DNA from: Deltaproteobacteria bacterium
GTDB taxonomy: Bacteria > Desulfobacterota > Dissulfuribacteria > Dissulfuribacterales > QOAL01
Length of the DNA stretch: 33,385 nucleotides
Direction: 5' to 3'
Assembly (NCBI GenBank): GCA_015489365.1
Contig: WFZW01000127.1
Coordinates: 1-33,385 of the forward strand
Under the pieces are notes generated by a model, which saw only the letters and a list, made by a program, of their open reading frames with translations, was not told the DNA's origin and did no database searches. Both the position numbers and the translations under genes were made by a program. Positions 7,699-18,174 of this stretch are shown here, in pieces. Positions within the stretch are counted from its first letter, which is position 1. Each line of letters starts with the position of its first letter.

Positions 7699-8390
7699 TG
7701 TCTTGTCGCCTTCTACGCATATTCCTAGTTTTGGTCGCATGTTGTTCATTGATGTTCATTTTTGTCCCTGGGACGCTCTGTGCTGCTGCTGAAAACGAAA
7801 TGGGCACCCAGGTCTCGGATATGCACGGGGCCGCTGATGCGGCAGGCGGGCATATGGAGGCTACCCATAAGGCAGGGCATGAGGAGCACGGGCGTTTTGG
7901 TATTACCCATACCCAGTTGATGAACTTTATATGGCACTGCTTGAATTTTACCCTCCTGGTCATCATCCTTGTAAAATTTCTCAAAAAACCTATTGTGGAT
8001 GCCCTGCATGGGAGGACAGAGTCCATTAGGGCGGCCTTTGACGAACTGGCGGCCCAAAAGGCTGAGGCCGAGCGTCAATATGCAGAATATGAACGTAAGT
8101 TGTCAGGTATGGATGCCGAGGCCGACAGGATACTTAAAAGTTTTATAGAACAGGGACAGGCAGAGAAGGAAAAGATAATTGCCCAGGCCAAGGAGACGGC
8201 CGAAAGGATCAAGGCTCAGGCAGAATTCTATATTCAGCAAGAGTTGGAAAAGGCCAAGACCGAGTTGCGTGAAGAGGTCGCTGATATGGCGGTAAAGATG
8301 GCCGAGGAATTGGTGAAGAAAAATCTGACAGAGCAGGATCATCATAAGCTCATCAGTGAATATCTTGAAAGGGTGGTGCAAAAAAATTGA
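7698..8390 (+). CDS. atpF: F-type ATP synthase subunit b with N-terminal signal-like extension
   Basis: 230 residues, longer than the typical 156–170-residue b subunit. Residues 1–31 look like a cleavable signal sequence (MSCRLLRIFLVLVACC, then PGTLCAAAEN). They precede a His/Gly-rich stretch (about 35–70, MHGAADAAGGHMEATH), the membrane helix (about 76–96, IWHCLNFTLLVIILVKFLKK) and a long coiled coil. The gene overlaps the previous one by one base (TAATG) and the next by four (TTGA). Extended b subunits of this type are known in deltaproteobacteria. The extension would place a His-rich segment outside the membrane if the signal is cleaved. Confidence 0.93.
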   Translation: MSCRLLRIFLVLVACCSLMFIFVPGTLCAAAENEMGTQVSDMHGAADAAGGHMEATHKAGHEEHGRFGITHTQLMNFIWHCLNFTLLVIILVKFLKKPIVDALHGRTESIRAAFDELAAQKAEAERQYAEYERKLSGMDAEADRILKSFIEQGQAEKEKIIAQAKETAERIKAQAEFYIQQELEKAKTELREEVADMAVKMAEELVKKNLTEQDHHKLISEYLERVVQKN

Positions 8391-8938
8391 TAAGCACAGT
8401 ATTAGCTAGAAGGTATGCCAAGGCCCTTTTCGCTGTGGCCAAAGAGGAAAAGAGCCTGGAGGCCTACAGCAAGGCGATACAGGCAATTGGTACCTTATTA
8501 GCAGAAAACCCGGATGTGGAATCGGCTCTGGAAAGCCCGGTGGTCTCTCCTGAGATCAAAGAAGAGATCGTGGAGTACATAATCAAGGCGATCCAAGTAA
8601 AGGAACCGCTGGCAAATTTTCTCAGGCTTTTGGTGGAGCGGCGACGGATTCAGCACCTGCGAATCATTGCGGAATCCTTTCAAGAACTCATGGATGAAGA
8701 GATGGGGGTCATCCGGGCAAGGGTTGTAACGGCTGTGCCGTTACCGGCCGAACTCAAGAAAAAGGTGGCGGAGGTTTTATCCAAAGTTACGGGGAAGACG
8801 GTTGCATTGGTGACGGAAGAAGACCCCACCATCATCGGCGGTGTGGTAGCCCATGTCGGCGATATGGTTTGGGATGGAAGTATAAGAAGCCAGCTTCAGG
8901 GCTTTAAAGAATCCATAGGGAGGGGCGAGATAGGATAA
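8387..8938 (+). CDS. atpH: F-type ATP synthase subunit delta
   Basis: 183 residues, normal for the delta/OSCP subunit that attaches the stator stalk to the top of the alpha3beta3 hexamer. The N-terminus [17 protein letters not shown] is the conserved first helix, and the C-terminal domain has [28 protein letters not shown], the family signature. It begins with TTG at 8387, overlapping the b subunit stop (TTGA), so it is probably translated by coupling. It shares one base with atpA (TAATG). Confidence 0.95.
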   Translation: MISTVLARRYAKALFAVAKEEKSLEAYSKAIQAIGTLLAENPDVESALESPVVSPEIKEEIVEYIIKAIQVKEPLANFLRLLVERRRIQHLRIIAESFQELMDEEMGVIRARVVTAVPLPAELKKKVAEVLSKVTGKTVALVTEEDPTIIGGVVAHVGDMVWDGSIRSQLQGFKESIGRGEIG

Positions 8939-10461
8939 TGGCACAGATAAAGGCATCTGAAATAAGTGATATCATAAAGAAAAAGATTCAGGAATTTGAG
9001 AAGACCGTAGATCTGGCTGAAACAGGCACCGTGTTATCGGTCGGTGACAATATCGCCAGGGTCTATGGTGTGCGTAACTGTATGGCCATGGAACTCCTGG
9101 AATTTCCCGGGGGGATTATGGGTGTCGCCCTGAACCTAGAGCAAGACAACGTGGGTGTCGCCGTCATGGGTGATTGTGCCAAGATCAAGGAAGGTGATCT
9201 GGTCAAAAGGACGGGAAGGATTGCCCAGGTTCCAGTAGGCGAGGCGATGCTAGGGCGCGTGGTCGATGCGCTTGGTAATCCGATAGATGGCAAGGGCCCA
9301 ATAAACGCGAAGGAATTCCGTAGAATAGAAGAAAAGGCCCCGGGTGTTATCGCCAGAAAGCCTGTGCATGAACCGTGCTATACTGGCCTTAAGGCAGTCG
9401 ATGCCATGACCCCTGTTGGAAGGGGCCAGAGGGAGCTGATAATTGGAGATAGGCAGATAGGCAAAACGGCCATCTGTGTCGATGCCATTATCGCCCAGAA
9501 GGAGACCGATGTCTATTGTATCTATGTAGCCGTTGGCCAGAAGCAGGCTACAGTAGCCCTGGTGGTCGAGGCCCTCCGCAGACATGGTGCCATGGATTAC
9601 ACCACGGTGGTTGCGGCAAGTGCAAGTGAGCCTGCATCCCTTCAATATCTTTCGGCGTTTGCAGGTTGCGCCATGGGGGAATATTTCCGGGATAATGGCA
9701 AGCACGCCCTGATCATCTATGACGATCTATCAAAACAGGCGGTTTCCTACCGCGAGCTTTCACTCCTTCTTCGGCGTCCTCCAGGACGTGAGGCATATCC
9801 AGGCGATATATTTTATAACCACTCCAGGTTGCTGGAACGCGCCGCCAAGCTAAACGACGACCTGGGGGCGGGAAGCCTTACTGCCTTGCCCATCATTGAG
9901 ACCCAACAGGGTGACGTTTCCGCTTACATCCCAACAAACGTTATTTCGATCACAGACGGGCAGGTATACCTTGAGCCTTCCCTGTTCTTTGCAGGGGTAA
10001 GGCCGGCTATCAACGTAGGTCTATCCGTATCGCGGGTTGGTGGTGCTGCCCAGGTAAAGGCCATGAAACAGGTGGCTGGTACCCTAAGGCTCGATCTTGC
10101 CCAGTACAGGGAGCTTGCCGCCTTTGCCCAGTTTGGAAGCGATTTGGACAAGGCTACACAGCAGCAGTTGAATCGTGGTGAGCGCCTTGTGGAGCTCCTC
10201 AAGCAACCGCAATATCAACCATTGCCCATGGAGAAGCAGGTGGTAGCCCTTTTTGCCGGTACCAAGGGCTTGTTGGATCCATTGCCGGTATCCTCAATTC
10301 AAGAGTTCGAAAAGGAGCTGTATGACTTCGTGGAAAAGAAGCATCCAGAGATATTTTCAGAACTCAAGGAAAAGGAGGTTATCAGCGAGGCACTTGAGAA
10401 GAAGATGAGGTCCGCAATAGAGGAGTGCGTCCAGGAGTTCAAGACGACTCATAACCTTTAG
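8938..10461 (+). CDS. atpA: F-type ATP synthase subunit alpha
   Basis: 507 residues, typical of the alpha subunit. N-terminal stator-binding helix, beta-barrel (about 27–95), nucleotide-binding domain with P-loop GDRQIGKT (about 170–177), [16 protein letters not shown], then the [18 protein letters not shown] and [20 protein letters not shown] blocks that are near invariant, with the arginine finger in [13 protein letters not shown]. It forms the non-catalytic half of the F1 hexamer. Translation is coupled to atpH by TAATG. Confidence 0.98.
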   Translation: MAQIKASEISDIIKKKIQEFEKTVDLAETGTVLSVGDNIARVYGVRNCMAMELLEFPGGIMGVALNLEQDNVGVAVMGDCAKIKEGDLVKRTGRIAQVPVGEAMLGRVVDALGNPIDGKGPINAKEFRRIEEKAPGVIARKPVHEPCYTGLKAVDAMTPVGRGQRELIIGDRQIGKTAICVDAIIAQKETDVYCIYVAVGQKQATVALVVEALRRHGAMDYTTVVAASASEPASLQYLSAFAGCAMGEYFRDNGKHALIIYDDLSKQAVSYRELSLLLRRPPGREAYPGDIFYNHSRLLERAAKLNDDLGAGSLTALPIIETQQGDVSAYIPTNVISITDGQVYLEPSLFFAGVRPAINVGLSVSRVGGAAQVKAMKQVAGTLRLDLAQYRELAAFAQFGSDLDKATQQQLNRGERLVELLKQPQYQPLPMEKQVVALFAGTKGLLDPLPVSSIQEFEKELYDFVEKKHPEIFSELKEKEVISEALEKKMRSAIEECVQEFKTTHNL

Positions 10462-10481
10462 CAAAAGAGGGCTGTTGTTAG

Positions 10482-11369
10482 ATGGCTTCACTAAAGGATA
10501 TTCAGCTAAAGATCGTCGGTGTCAAAAAGACCGAGCAGATAACCAAGGCCATGAATATGGTCGCTGCCGCAAAGCTTCGTGGCGCACAAAGCAGGATGGA
10601 GGAGTTTCGTCCATATGCCGAGAAATTCGGTTCTGTCATGGGGGAGCTTGCTGGTGGAACGAATCCTGCCTCTTTTCCCTTGATGGAAATAAGGGAGAAT
10701 ATCAAGAAGGTGGCATTGGTTATCGTAACCTCTGATCGCGGCTTGTGCGGGGCATTCAATGCCAACATAATCAATGCCTCTGAAAAATTTTTTGCAAGCC
10801 AGAGTGAAAAGGGCAGGCAAACCGCTGCAATCTGTATAGGGCGCAAGGGGAGTTCCTACTTCGAGAAATCACCGGTCGAGGTTATTTACAAGATGACCGA
10901 TTGTATGGCCGATATACAGATGTTCAATGCCAAGCAGGTCGGCCAGAAATTGATTCAACTCTTTCTAGATGGTGTGATAGACGAGGCACATGTGATCTAT
11001 GGCCGATTTATCAATGTGGCCGTTCAAAAGCCGGCTATAAGACGTCTTCTCCCCATAAGCCAGGAAGGCCTAGAGGAAGGCGCCGAGGCAGAAAAAGAAG
11101 GCCCAACTGCAGCGTATATCTATGAGCCAGAGCCAGAGGCTATACTTAATCAATTGATGCCTATGTTCATAAACGTGCAGATTATGCATGCCATGCTGGA
11201 GACGGGTGCCAGCGAACAGGCAGCCAGGATGACGGCCATGGATAATGCGACCAGGGCTTGCAAAGATATGATCGAAAATCTGACATTGGCCTATAACAAG
11301 GCCCGTCAAGGTGCTATTACGACAGAGCTTATGGACATTGTTGGTGGTGCCGAGGCCTTGAAGGGCTAA
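10482..11369 (+). CDS. atpG: F-type ATP synthase subunit gamma
   Basis: 295 residues: the central rotor shaft of F1. The N-terminal helix ASLKDIQLKIVGVKKTEQIT and KAMNMVAAAKLR, the SDRGLCGAFNANI motif (about 87–99), and the C-terminal helix with AMDNATRACKDMIENLTLAYNKARQ and ITTELMDIVGGAEAL are diagnostic. The start ATG lies 20 bases after the atpA stop. An acidic insertion around residues 195–215 (EGLEEGAEAEKEG) precedes the C-terminal domain. Confidence 0.97.
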   Translation: MASLKDIQLKIVGVKKTEQITKAMNMVAAAKLRGAQSRMEEFRPYAEKFGSVMGELAGGTNPASFPLMEIRENIKKVALVIVTSDRGLCGAFNANIINASEKFFASQSEKGRQTAAICIGRKGSSYFEKSPVEVIYKMTDCMADIQMFNAKQVGQKLIQLFLDGVIDEAHVIYGRFINVAVQKPAIRRLLPISQEGLEEGAEAEKEGPTAAYIYEPEPEAILNQLMPMFINVQIMHAMLETGASEQAARMTAMDNATRACKDMIENLTLAYNKARQGAITTELMDIVGGAEALKG

Positions 11370-11393
11370 ATGACGCGATTTTAACCGGGATGA

Positions 11394-12857
<1,464 letters not shown>

Positions 12858-12911
12858 ACGATGCCTGCCGGTGTGTTTCTGGTGTAACGGTTGCTGAAAT
12901 AGGATATTACC

Positions 12912-13331
12912 ATGGCAAACAAATTGATCCTGGAGGTAGTGACCCCAAGCAGGCAAGTCGTTAGCGATGAGGTTGATCTTGCTACCGCTCCTGGTACGGA
13001 TGGGGTCTTCGGCGTGATGGCAAATCATGCACCGCTTCTCGCAACGCTACAGATAGGTGAGATGCACTATGAGAAAGATGGAGAGGTGGTGCGTCTCGCT
13101 GTAAGTGGCGGTTTTTGCGAGGTTTCCAATAATAGAATGACTATACTGGCCGAGGCGGCCGAAAGATCCGAGGAGATTGATATCGACCGGGCGTTGAGGG
13201 CCAAGGAGAGGGCCGAAAGAAGGCTTCAGGAGGCCGAGGCACGCAAGGCAGAGATAGATCTTGCCAGGGCCAAGGCCGCGATGACCAGAGCACTTGTACG
13301 GCTTAAGATAGCACAGCAAAAGCAATCGTAA
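12912..13331 (+). CDS. atpC: F-type ATP synthase subunit epsilon
   Basis: 139 residues: an N-terminal beta-sandwich (LEVVTPSRQVVSDEVD, then PGTDGVFGVMANHAPLLATL) and a two-helix C-terminal domain rich in Ala/Arg/Glu (from about 90). Epsilon is the rotor-foot subunit that couples gamma to the c-ring and can inhibit ATP hydrolysis. It ends the operon and is followed within 30 bases by a strong terminator. Confidence 0.96.
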   Translation: MANKLILEVVTPSRQVVSDEVDLATAPGTDGVFGVMANHAPLLATLQIGEMHYEKDGEVVRLAVSGGFCEVSNNRMTILAEAAERSEEIDIDRALRAKERAERRLQEAEARKAEIDLARAKAAMTRALVRLKIAQQKQS

Positions 13332-13360
13332 GAATTTTCGGGTTGTGAGGGAGTTCAATT

Positions 13361-13390
13361 GGGGGCGAGTTGATCTTGCCCCCTTTTTTT
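13361..13390 (+). terminator. Intrinsic terminator of the atp operon
   Basis: 9-bp stem (GGGGGCGAG at 13361–13369 with CTTGCCCCC at 13375–13383, one G·T), loop TTGAT, then seven T. Located 30 bases after atpC, in the direction of transcription. Confidence 0.95.
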
Positions 13391-13391
13391 A

Positions 13392-13504
13392 TCCAAAATA
13401 CCTGCCTTCCTTGGATAGCTTACCGTAATAATACAGGGTCATAGGGTGGTATCTTCATGTACTAGGGGGACAGCACCAAGGTACGGACCACATGAAAGTT
13501 TGGA
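13392..13504 (+). repeat. Dispersed structured repeat, copy A
   Basis: Plus-oriented copy between the atp terminator and glmU: TTACCGTAATAATAC, then GTATCTTCATGTA, GGGGGACAGCACC, AAGGTACGGACC and CATGAAAGTTTGG. CTTCATG (13453–13459) pairs with CATGAAAG (13491–13498) around one bulged A. The end lies 5–8 bases before the glmU start, so the copy also occupies the place of the glmU leader. Confidence 0.75.
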
Positions 13505-13511
13505 TGGAATG

Positions 13512-14492
13512 ATGAATGTTGCAGGACTTGTTTTGGCCGCCGGCAAGGGAACCAGAATGAAGTCCCAGGTTCCCAAGGTGATGCATGGACTCCTGGGTAT
13601 CCCCATACTTGGGCACGTCCTTGCTTTGCTCGATTCCACTGGTGTTGAGGATGTTACCGTGGTGATTGGCCATGGTGCCGATATCGTCGGGGCCTTTGTT
13701 AAGGAATATGGGGGTAATGTGGCGGTCCAGGAGGAGCAACGGGGGACAGCCCACGCGGTGCTGGCCGCAAGGGATGTATTGAAAAAGTTTGATGGGGATG
13801 TATTGATACTTTGTGGGGATACCCCGCTGTTGAAACCGGGTACACTTTCCGGTTTCATTGAGGCCCATCGGTCGTCCGGTGCCATCATTTCAATTTTATC
13901 ATCAAATTTTTCAGATCCTACCGGTTATGGTCGTATTATCAGGCACAGGGATAATCCTGCTTCGGTGCGGGCAATAATTGAAGAGCGTGATGCAACGGAT
14001 GAACAACGCAGGATAAGGGAGATCAATACCGGAAGTTACATATGCAGCAGTCAGTTTTTATTTGATTCCCTTGGTGAGATCGGGTGCGATAACGTACAAG
14101 GGGAATACTATTTGACCGACATCGTGGAACTGGCCGTGAGGAGAGGAGAAAAGGTGAGTGCTATTTGCTCTGCCTCCGAGGAGGAGGCCCTGGGTATAAA
14201 TTCGCGGGCAGATCTTGCTAGGGCAGAGAGGGTATTGTTGAATAGGCTATTGCACAGGTGGATGTCCGAGGGAGTGACATTCGAGCTTGCTGAATCAATA
14301 TACCTGGAACCCAGGGTAAAATTGGAGCGGGATGTTGTCATAGGCCCTCATTCGGTCTTGAAGGGGAATACTATCATTAAGAAGGGGGCCGTCATCGGGG
14401 CCTTTTCTTACCTGGAAAATGTAACCGTTGAATCCGGTGTTACCATTTCTCCCTACTCCATTTTAAAGAAAAGCAAGTGTCCTGCACAGTAA
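13512..14492 (+). CDS. glmU: Short GlmU-type N-acetylglucosamine-1-phosphate uridylyltransferase
   Basis: 326 residues (start ATG 13512, or the adjoining ATG 13509). The pyrophosphorylase domain is complete: LVLAAGKGTRMKSQVPKVMH (about 5–24), QRGTAHAV, LCGDTPLL, GYGRIIR, EERDAT, EINTGSY, and QGEYYLTDIVE. Only a few left-handed beta-helix turns remain (about 255–320), so the acetyltransferase domain of a standard ~456-residue GlmU, with its catalytic His, is missing. The protein should make UDP-GlcNAc from GlcNAc-1-P and UTP, with acetylation done by another enzyme. Repeats lie on both sides (A before, B after). An in-frame start at 13446 would translate repeat A and is rejected. Confidence 0.85.
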   Translation: MNVAGLVLAAGKGTRMKSQVPKVMHGLLGIPILGHVLALLDSTGVEDVTVVIGHGADIVGAFVKEYGGNVAVQEEQRGTAHAVLAARDVLKKFDGDVLILCGDTPLLKPGTLSGFIEAHRSSGAIISILSSNFSDPTGYGRIIRHRDNPASVRAIIEERDATDEQRRIREINTGSYICSSQFLFDSLGEIGCDNVQGEYYLTDIVELAVRRGEKVSAICSASEEEALGINSRADLARAERVLLNRLLHRWMSEGVTFELAESIYLEPRVKLERDVVIGPHSVLKGNTIIKKGAVIGAFSYLENVTVESGVTISPYSILKKSKCPAQ

Positions 14493-14947
14493 CCGGACAG
14501 GACATGAGAGGGCGATTTTGGCGCCTTATCCCATGGGTGTTCTACCTGACAAACCGTTTGTACAGGCGTGAATTCGCCTGAATCCATTCGCCCAAACTTC
14601 CATGCGGCCCGTACCTTGGTGCCGCACCCCCAATACATGAAGATACAGCCCTAGATTCCGTATTTTCACGGTAACTGTCATTCCATGGGCTAAATACGCC
14701 TCTGGAAACATCTTATCTTTTTTTCCATACCCAACAGGGCATGCAAAAGTTCCAGATGTGAAACCATAACCGATAGACTGCTATATACATGGGCCGTGAG
14801 TAGGGATCAAAGGGCAAGAGGGCCATCATAATCATAATAATATCCGATGATCCTTCCCCGCCATATTCAAAAAAGCAATTGGATTTAGCTGAAATCATTT
14901 GCTATTCTTGGTGCATTCACTATAAAGGCGAGGCAAGGGAGAAGATC
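14493..14947. other. Intergenic region between glmU and the porin gene
   Basis: Contains repeat copy B (14591–14702, minus orientation) and about 240 bases of AT-rich DNA before the porin. A 7-bp stem (TGTCCTG near 14478 with CAGGACA near 14498) straddles the glmU stop but lacks a T tract. A weak promoter for the porin cassette may be TTGGAT (14879–14884) with TATTCT (14903–14908). I see no gene. Confidence 0.5.
14591..14702 (-). repeat. Dispersed structured repeat, copy B
   Basis: Minus-oriented copy. On the minus strand it reads GCGTATTTAGCC, GTTACCGTGAAAATACG, GGGCTGTATCTTCATG, a GGTGCGGCACC mini-hairpin, AAGGTACGGGCC and CATGGAAGTTTGG. Over about 57 bases it differs from copy C by a single base. 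It is antisense to both neighbours, so it is not a leader of either gene. Confidence 0.8.
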
Positions 14948-16447
14948 ATGCAACCTTTGATCAAAGGACATGGAGGCCGCTGTTTCTTAATCCTCTTCTT
15001 ATGCACGACCGGCATCTTGTTAATCCATGGAGCTTGCTGGAGTCTCAACCTGTATCAAAGGGACGGCATGAGGCTGGATACCGATATTGACCTGGCAGCT
15101 AGGTACGAATACTGGAAATGGTTTTCACCAAAAAAACAGGCAACTGACCGAAACCGCTACGATTTCTTTTTTACAAGATCCAGGTTGGATATGGATCTTT
15201 CGAATCAACACCTGAACGTCTTTGTCCAGCTACAAGACGTTCATATGTGGGGACTGCCGGACAAATCCATATCCTCTCCTCCAGCGGGTCCACTTGGCGG
15301 TGGTGCCATCTATTTCGCCCATGGCCAGCAGAAAGACTACCACAGCACCGCTATACGACAGGCATATATAAAAAGCAACAGGCTGTTTTCAAAGGGGCCT
15401 TCGTTCAAGATAGGTCGCTTTGACTATACAGACGGGCTTGAGGTCACCTACAGCAACAAGAAACTGTCCTGGATCAAGAAGATGAGAGTGGCAGAGCGCC
15501 TCATAGGCCCATTTATCTGGTCAAGCTTCTGGCGAAGTTTTGACGGCATGGAGCTATTTTTGGACACCGATCCTTTAAATCTCACTGGCATGGCCACCCA
15601 TCCGACACAGGGCGGATTTGAAAACGATACGCAAACCACGATCCATGACATAGATCTTGCCACCCTTACCTTGACGTTAAGGTACAATACCTTAATAAGG
15701 AATAACGAGGCCCGCATCTTCTACTTCTATTATCAGGACAAAAGGGACGTGCCCAAGGCGGACAACACACCTGCTGGATCTGACCTCGATAGCGGTAACA
15801 TCATCATACATACGATAGGGGCGCATCTGCTCGGCATCCACCCCGCCTTGACAGGTACCATTGATTGGTTGTTCTGGGGCGCCTACCAGGCCGGCAGATG
15901 GGGCAGGCTCGATCATCAGGCATGGGCCTTGGCGGTCGAATTCGGCTATCAGTTCGATCACACCAGATGGCGTCCCTGGATAAGGACTGGATATGCGGTT
16001 GGCTCCGGGGACGCAGACCCAAACGACGGATGGCATAATACATTCTATCAACTGGTGCCAACCTCGCGAAAATATGCCCTGTTTCCATTCTATAATATGA
16101 TGAACAGTGAAGACCTGTTCATCCAGGCCATATTGAAGCCATCCACAAAAACGACCATAAGGACCGATCTTCATCGCCTAAGGCTCAATGATGCCTCTGA
16201 TCGTTGGTACATGGGAGCAGGCCCTACCCTTGAGTCAGGAAGGATCTTTGGCTATATAGGCCGTCCCTCCTTTGGGGACCATGATCTGGGGGTACTGGCT
16301 GATATCACCCTGATCTATCACCACTCACCCCATCTTTGGTTTACCGCCTATTATGGTCACGTGTTTGGGCAGGATGTGATCAAGAACATCTATCCCAGGG
16401 ATAGGGATGCGGACTATGCATACCTTGAAATGGGATTGAGATTCTAG
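14948..16447 (+). CDS. Outer-membrane beta-barrel porin (alginate-export-like)
   Basis: 499 residues from ATG 14948 (AAGGGAG upstream); an extension to 14879 is unsupported. Residues about 12–34 are a hydrophobic signal sequence. The mature protein is a succession of amphipathic strands rich in Tyr/Trp/Phe, beginning LDTDIDLAARYEYWKWF and FFTRSRLDMDLSNQHLNVFVQLQD, and ends in the outer-membrane signature AYLEMGLRF with a terminal Phe. The early part resembles the alginate-export/AlgE-like porin family. The transported solute is unknown. It is the first gene of a three-gene cassette with a binding protein and an Fe-S membrane protein, so its substrate may be the ligand of that binding protein. 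Confidence 0.8.
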   Translation: MQPLIKGHGGRCFLILFLCTTGILLIHGACWSLNLYQRDGMRLDTDIDLAARYEYWKWFSPKKQATDRNRYDFFFTRSRLDMDLSNQHLNVFVQLQDVHMWGLPDKSISSPPAGPLGGGAIYFAHGQQKDYHSTAIRQAYIKSNRLFSKGPSFKIGRFDYTDGLEVTYSNKKLSWIKKMRVAERLIGPFIWSSFWRSFDGMELFLDTDPLNLTGMATHPTQGGFENDTQTTIHDIDLATLTLTLRYNTLIRNNEARIFYFYYQDKRDVPKADNTPAGSDLDSGNIIIHTIGAHLLGIHPALTGTIDWLFWGAYQAGRWGRLDHQAWALAVEFGYQFDHTRWRPWIRTGYAVGSGDADPNDGWHNTFYQLVPTSRKYALFPFYNMMNSEDLFIQAILKPSTKTTIRTDLHRLRLNDASDRWYMGAGPTLESGRIFGYIGRPSFGDHDLGVLADITLIYHHSPHLWFTAYYGHVFGQDVIKNIYPRDRDADYAYLEMGLRF

Positions 16448-16471
16448 GGGAAAAATTCACGAGGATCGTCC

Positions 16472-17329
16472 ATGAAGAAGCGTCTGGACTCACCGGAAAG
16501 AAGGGAATTCATAAGATCATACACGGCGGCTGCACTGGCGGCCGCCCTACCCGCCTGTACCCCTGAGGCGGGACTGTTCAGAAAGCCGGATCTCAGGGTA
16601 TGGTCTTGCGGCGGACTTGCCGAGGCATTCATCCTGGCAAACAGATGTTACGAGGAAATGACCGGTACGAAGATAGGCTACACCGGGGCCTTTGCCGCTG
16701 CCCTTGGCGACAGCCTCCTGAAGGGTGCCAGCACCGATGTGTTCGCAGGTAGGGTGCTGAAATTGGCAAAGAAACTCAGGGTCAAGGGAAAGATGTCCTA
16801 TTTCAAGCCCCTGTGCTTCACGGAGTATGTCATAGTGACGCCCCTTGGGAACCCGGCAGGGATCAAGGACCTAGCGGATCTGGCAAGGCCAGGGGTAAGG
16901 GTGATCCTTGCTCCTGGCGCATCACCCCCGGGTGGCAAGGCGGTTCTGGCCCTTTTGAAAATGGCAGGGATACGGGATAAGGCCCTTGAGAACACCGTGG
17001 TAAGGGGAAGTTGTGTCCAGAGGATCATGAAGGATGTTATCCAGGGGAAGGGGGATGCAGCCATAGTCGAAAGGCGTCTTACCAGGATACCGCGCTTTGT
17101 CGGCAAGACTGAGATCATATCCATACCCGAGCGGTATCAACCGCCTCCTCCGCTCACCTTTACGGTCGGTGTGATGAAATCCGCAAGCGACAGGGGGGCA
17201 GCGGATCGATATGTGGAATTCATCACATCAGAAAAGGGGCAATCCTTTTTCCATAGGCAGGGATTTATTCCCGCCATATCGGAGAGGGGGAAAATGCTTA
17301 TTGAACGCTTTGGAGTAAAGGATGTCTAG
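16472..17329 (+). CDS. ModA-like substrate-binding lipoprotein (Tat-type signal)
   Basis: 285 residues. The N-terminus has a twin-arginine motif (ERREFIRSY, residues 9–17), a hydrophobic Ala-rich stretch and a lipobox-like LPAC (Cys about 29), so it is probably Tat-exported and lipid-anchored. The rest is a type II periplasmic binding fold of the molybdate/extracellular-solute (SBP_bac_11) kind: LRVWSCGGLAEAF, GASTDVFAGRV, YVIVTPLGNPAGIKDLADLARPGVRVILA, and GDAAIVERRL. No permease or ATPase gene is linked; instead the next gene, overlapping by 8 bases, is a NapH-like ferredoxin. The ligand could be molybdate/tungstate or another oxyanion, but this is inference. Confidence 0.8.
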   Translation: MKKRLDSPERREFIRSYTAAALAAALPACTPEAGLFRKPDLRVWSCGGLAEAFILANRCYEEMTGTKIGYTGAFAAALGDSLLKGASTDVFAGRVLKLAKKLRVKGKMSYFKPLCFTEYVIVTPLGNPAGIKDLADLARPGVRVILAPGASPPGGKAVLALLKMAGIRDKALENTVVRGSCVQRIMKDVIQGKGDAAIVERRLTRIPRFVGKTEIISIPERYQPPPPLTFTVGVMKSASDRGAADRYVEFITSEKGQSFFHRQGFIPAISERGKMLIERFGVKDV

Positions 17330-18059
17330 GCTACGATATCTGAGGATCTGGAGACGCGGAATCCAGTTGTCCATGCTTGCCATGCTTGGTCAGTGGTCCT
17401 TTTACGGGATCTTCAGGTGCCCGTTTCCCGTCCCGTTTGTCTCCTGTACTAATTGTCCGGTGATTACCTGCCAGGGAAGACTGGCAAGCCTTTTCTGGGG
17501 CACCTGGGGACTGATTCTCTTTTCAGGACTGGTCTTCGGTAGGGTCTTTTGCGGTTGGGCCTGCCCGGGAGGGTTCGTCTCCCAAATGATCGGGAGGTTG
17601 CTTCCCCGAAGGGTCCGATGGAAAGATGGGATCAAGGGGGCACATCTTGGAAAATATATTGCACTTGCCGTAATCCTTTATCTATGGCTCGCAATATCCA
17701 ATCCCAGATGGGCCGTTCCTATTCGTATCGGTGCCTTCATCGAATCCGTGGAATTGACCTTTCAGAATGCTGGTCCCTATTGGTTTACAAGGACGCTTAC
17801 GGTCCTCCTGTTCCTGGCAATCGGTTTATTCATCTCAGGTGCGTGGTGCAGATATGCATGTCCCACGGGTGGACTACTGGAACTGCTGCGTGCCTTTTCC
17901 CCCCTTCGTATCTACAAGACCGATGTATGCAACAACTGCGGCCTCTGTAAGGACATATGTGAAATGGATACGATGCCAGGGGAGGCGAACTGCACCAACT
18001 GCACGGAATGCATCCCTGCCTGTCCAGGCAAGGCCATAAAGATAGGTCGCCATCCGTAG
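17322..18059 (+). CDS. NapH/NosR-like membrane protein with two C-terminal [4Fe-4S] sites
   Basis: 245 residues with about four to five hydrophobic helices, the internal motifs CTNCPVITCQG, FCGWACPGGF and WCRYACPTGG, then a ferredoxin tail CNNCGLCKDIC...CTNCTECIPACP. CGWACP/CRYACP pairs are hallmarks of the NapH/MauN/RdxA family, which take electrons from menaquinol and pass them through Fe-S clusters to a periplasmic or assembly partner. The partner here is not obvious: the only linked genes are a binding lipoprotein (8-base overlap) and a porin. It is the last gene of the cassette, followed by repeat C. Confidence 0.85.
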   Translation: MSRLRYLRIWRRGIQLSMLAMLGQWSFYGIFRCPFPVPFVSCTNCPVITCQGRLASLFWGTWGLILFSGLVFGRVFCGWACPGGFVSQMIGRLLPRRVRWKDGIKGAHLGKYIALAVILYLWLAISNPRWAVPIRIGAFIESVELTFQNAGPYWFTRTLTVLLFLAIGLFISGAWCRYACPTGGLLELLRAFSPLRIYKTDVCNNCGLCKDICEMDTMPGEANCTNCTECIPACPGKAIKIGRHP

Positions 18060-18174
18060 ATATCAGCCTTGAGCAGCATTAGTAGTAACCGCGTCCTATC
18101 CATAGTCAAAGACTATGTTCCGGTCCTTAATCATAAAATATTCCGATTTGACTTGATAACTATACCCTTTATTC

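Noticed and set aside
13392-13504. Riboswitch controlling glmU (and other genes) as explanation of the repeats
   Set aside because: Copies B, C and D are not oriented toward a downstream gene start, so a common cis-regulatory role does not fit; a dispersed element explains all copies.
13446-13511. Upstream in-frame extension of glmU
   Set aside because: It would translate repeat A, has no ribosome binding site, and the conserved nucleotide-binding start LVLAAGKGTR follows the ATG pair at 13509/13512.
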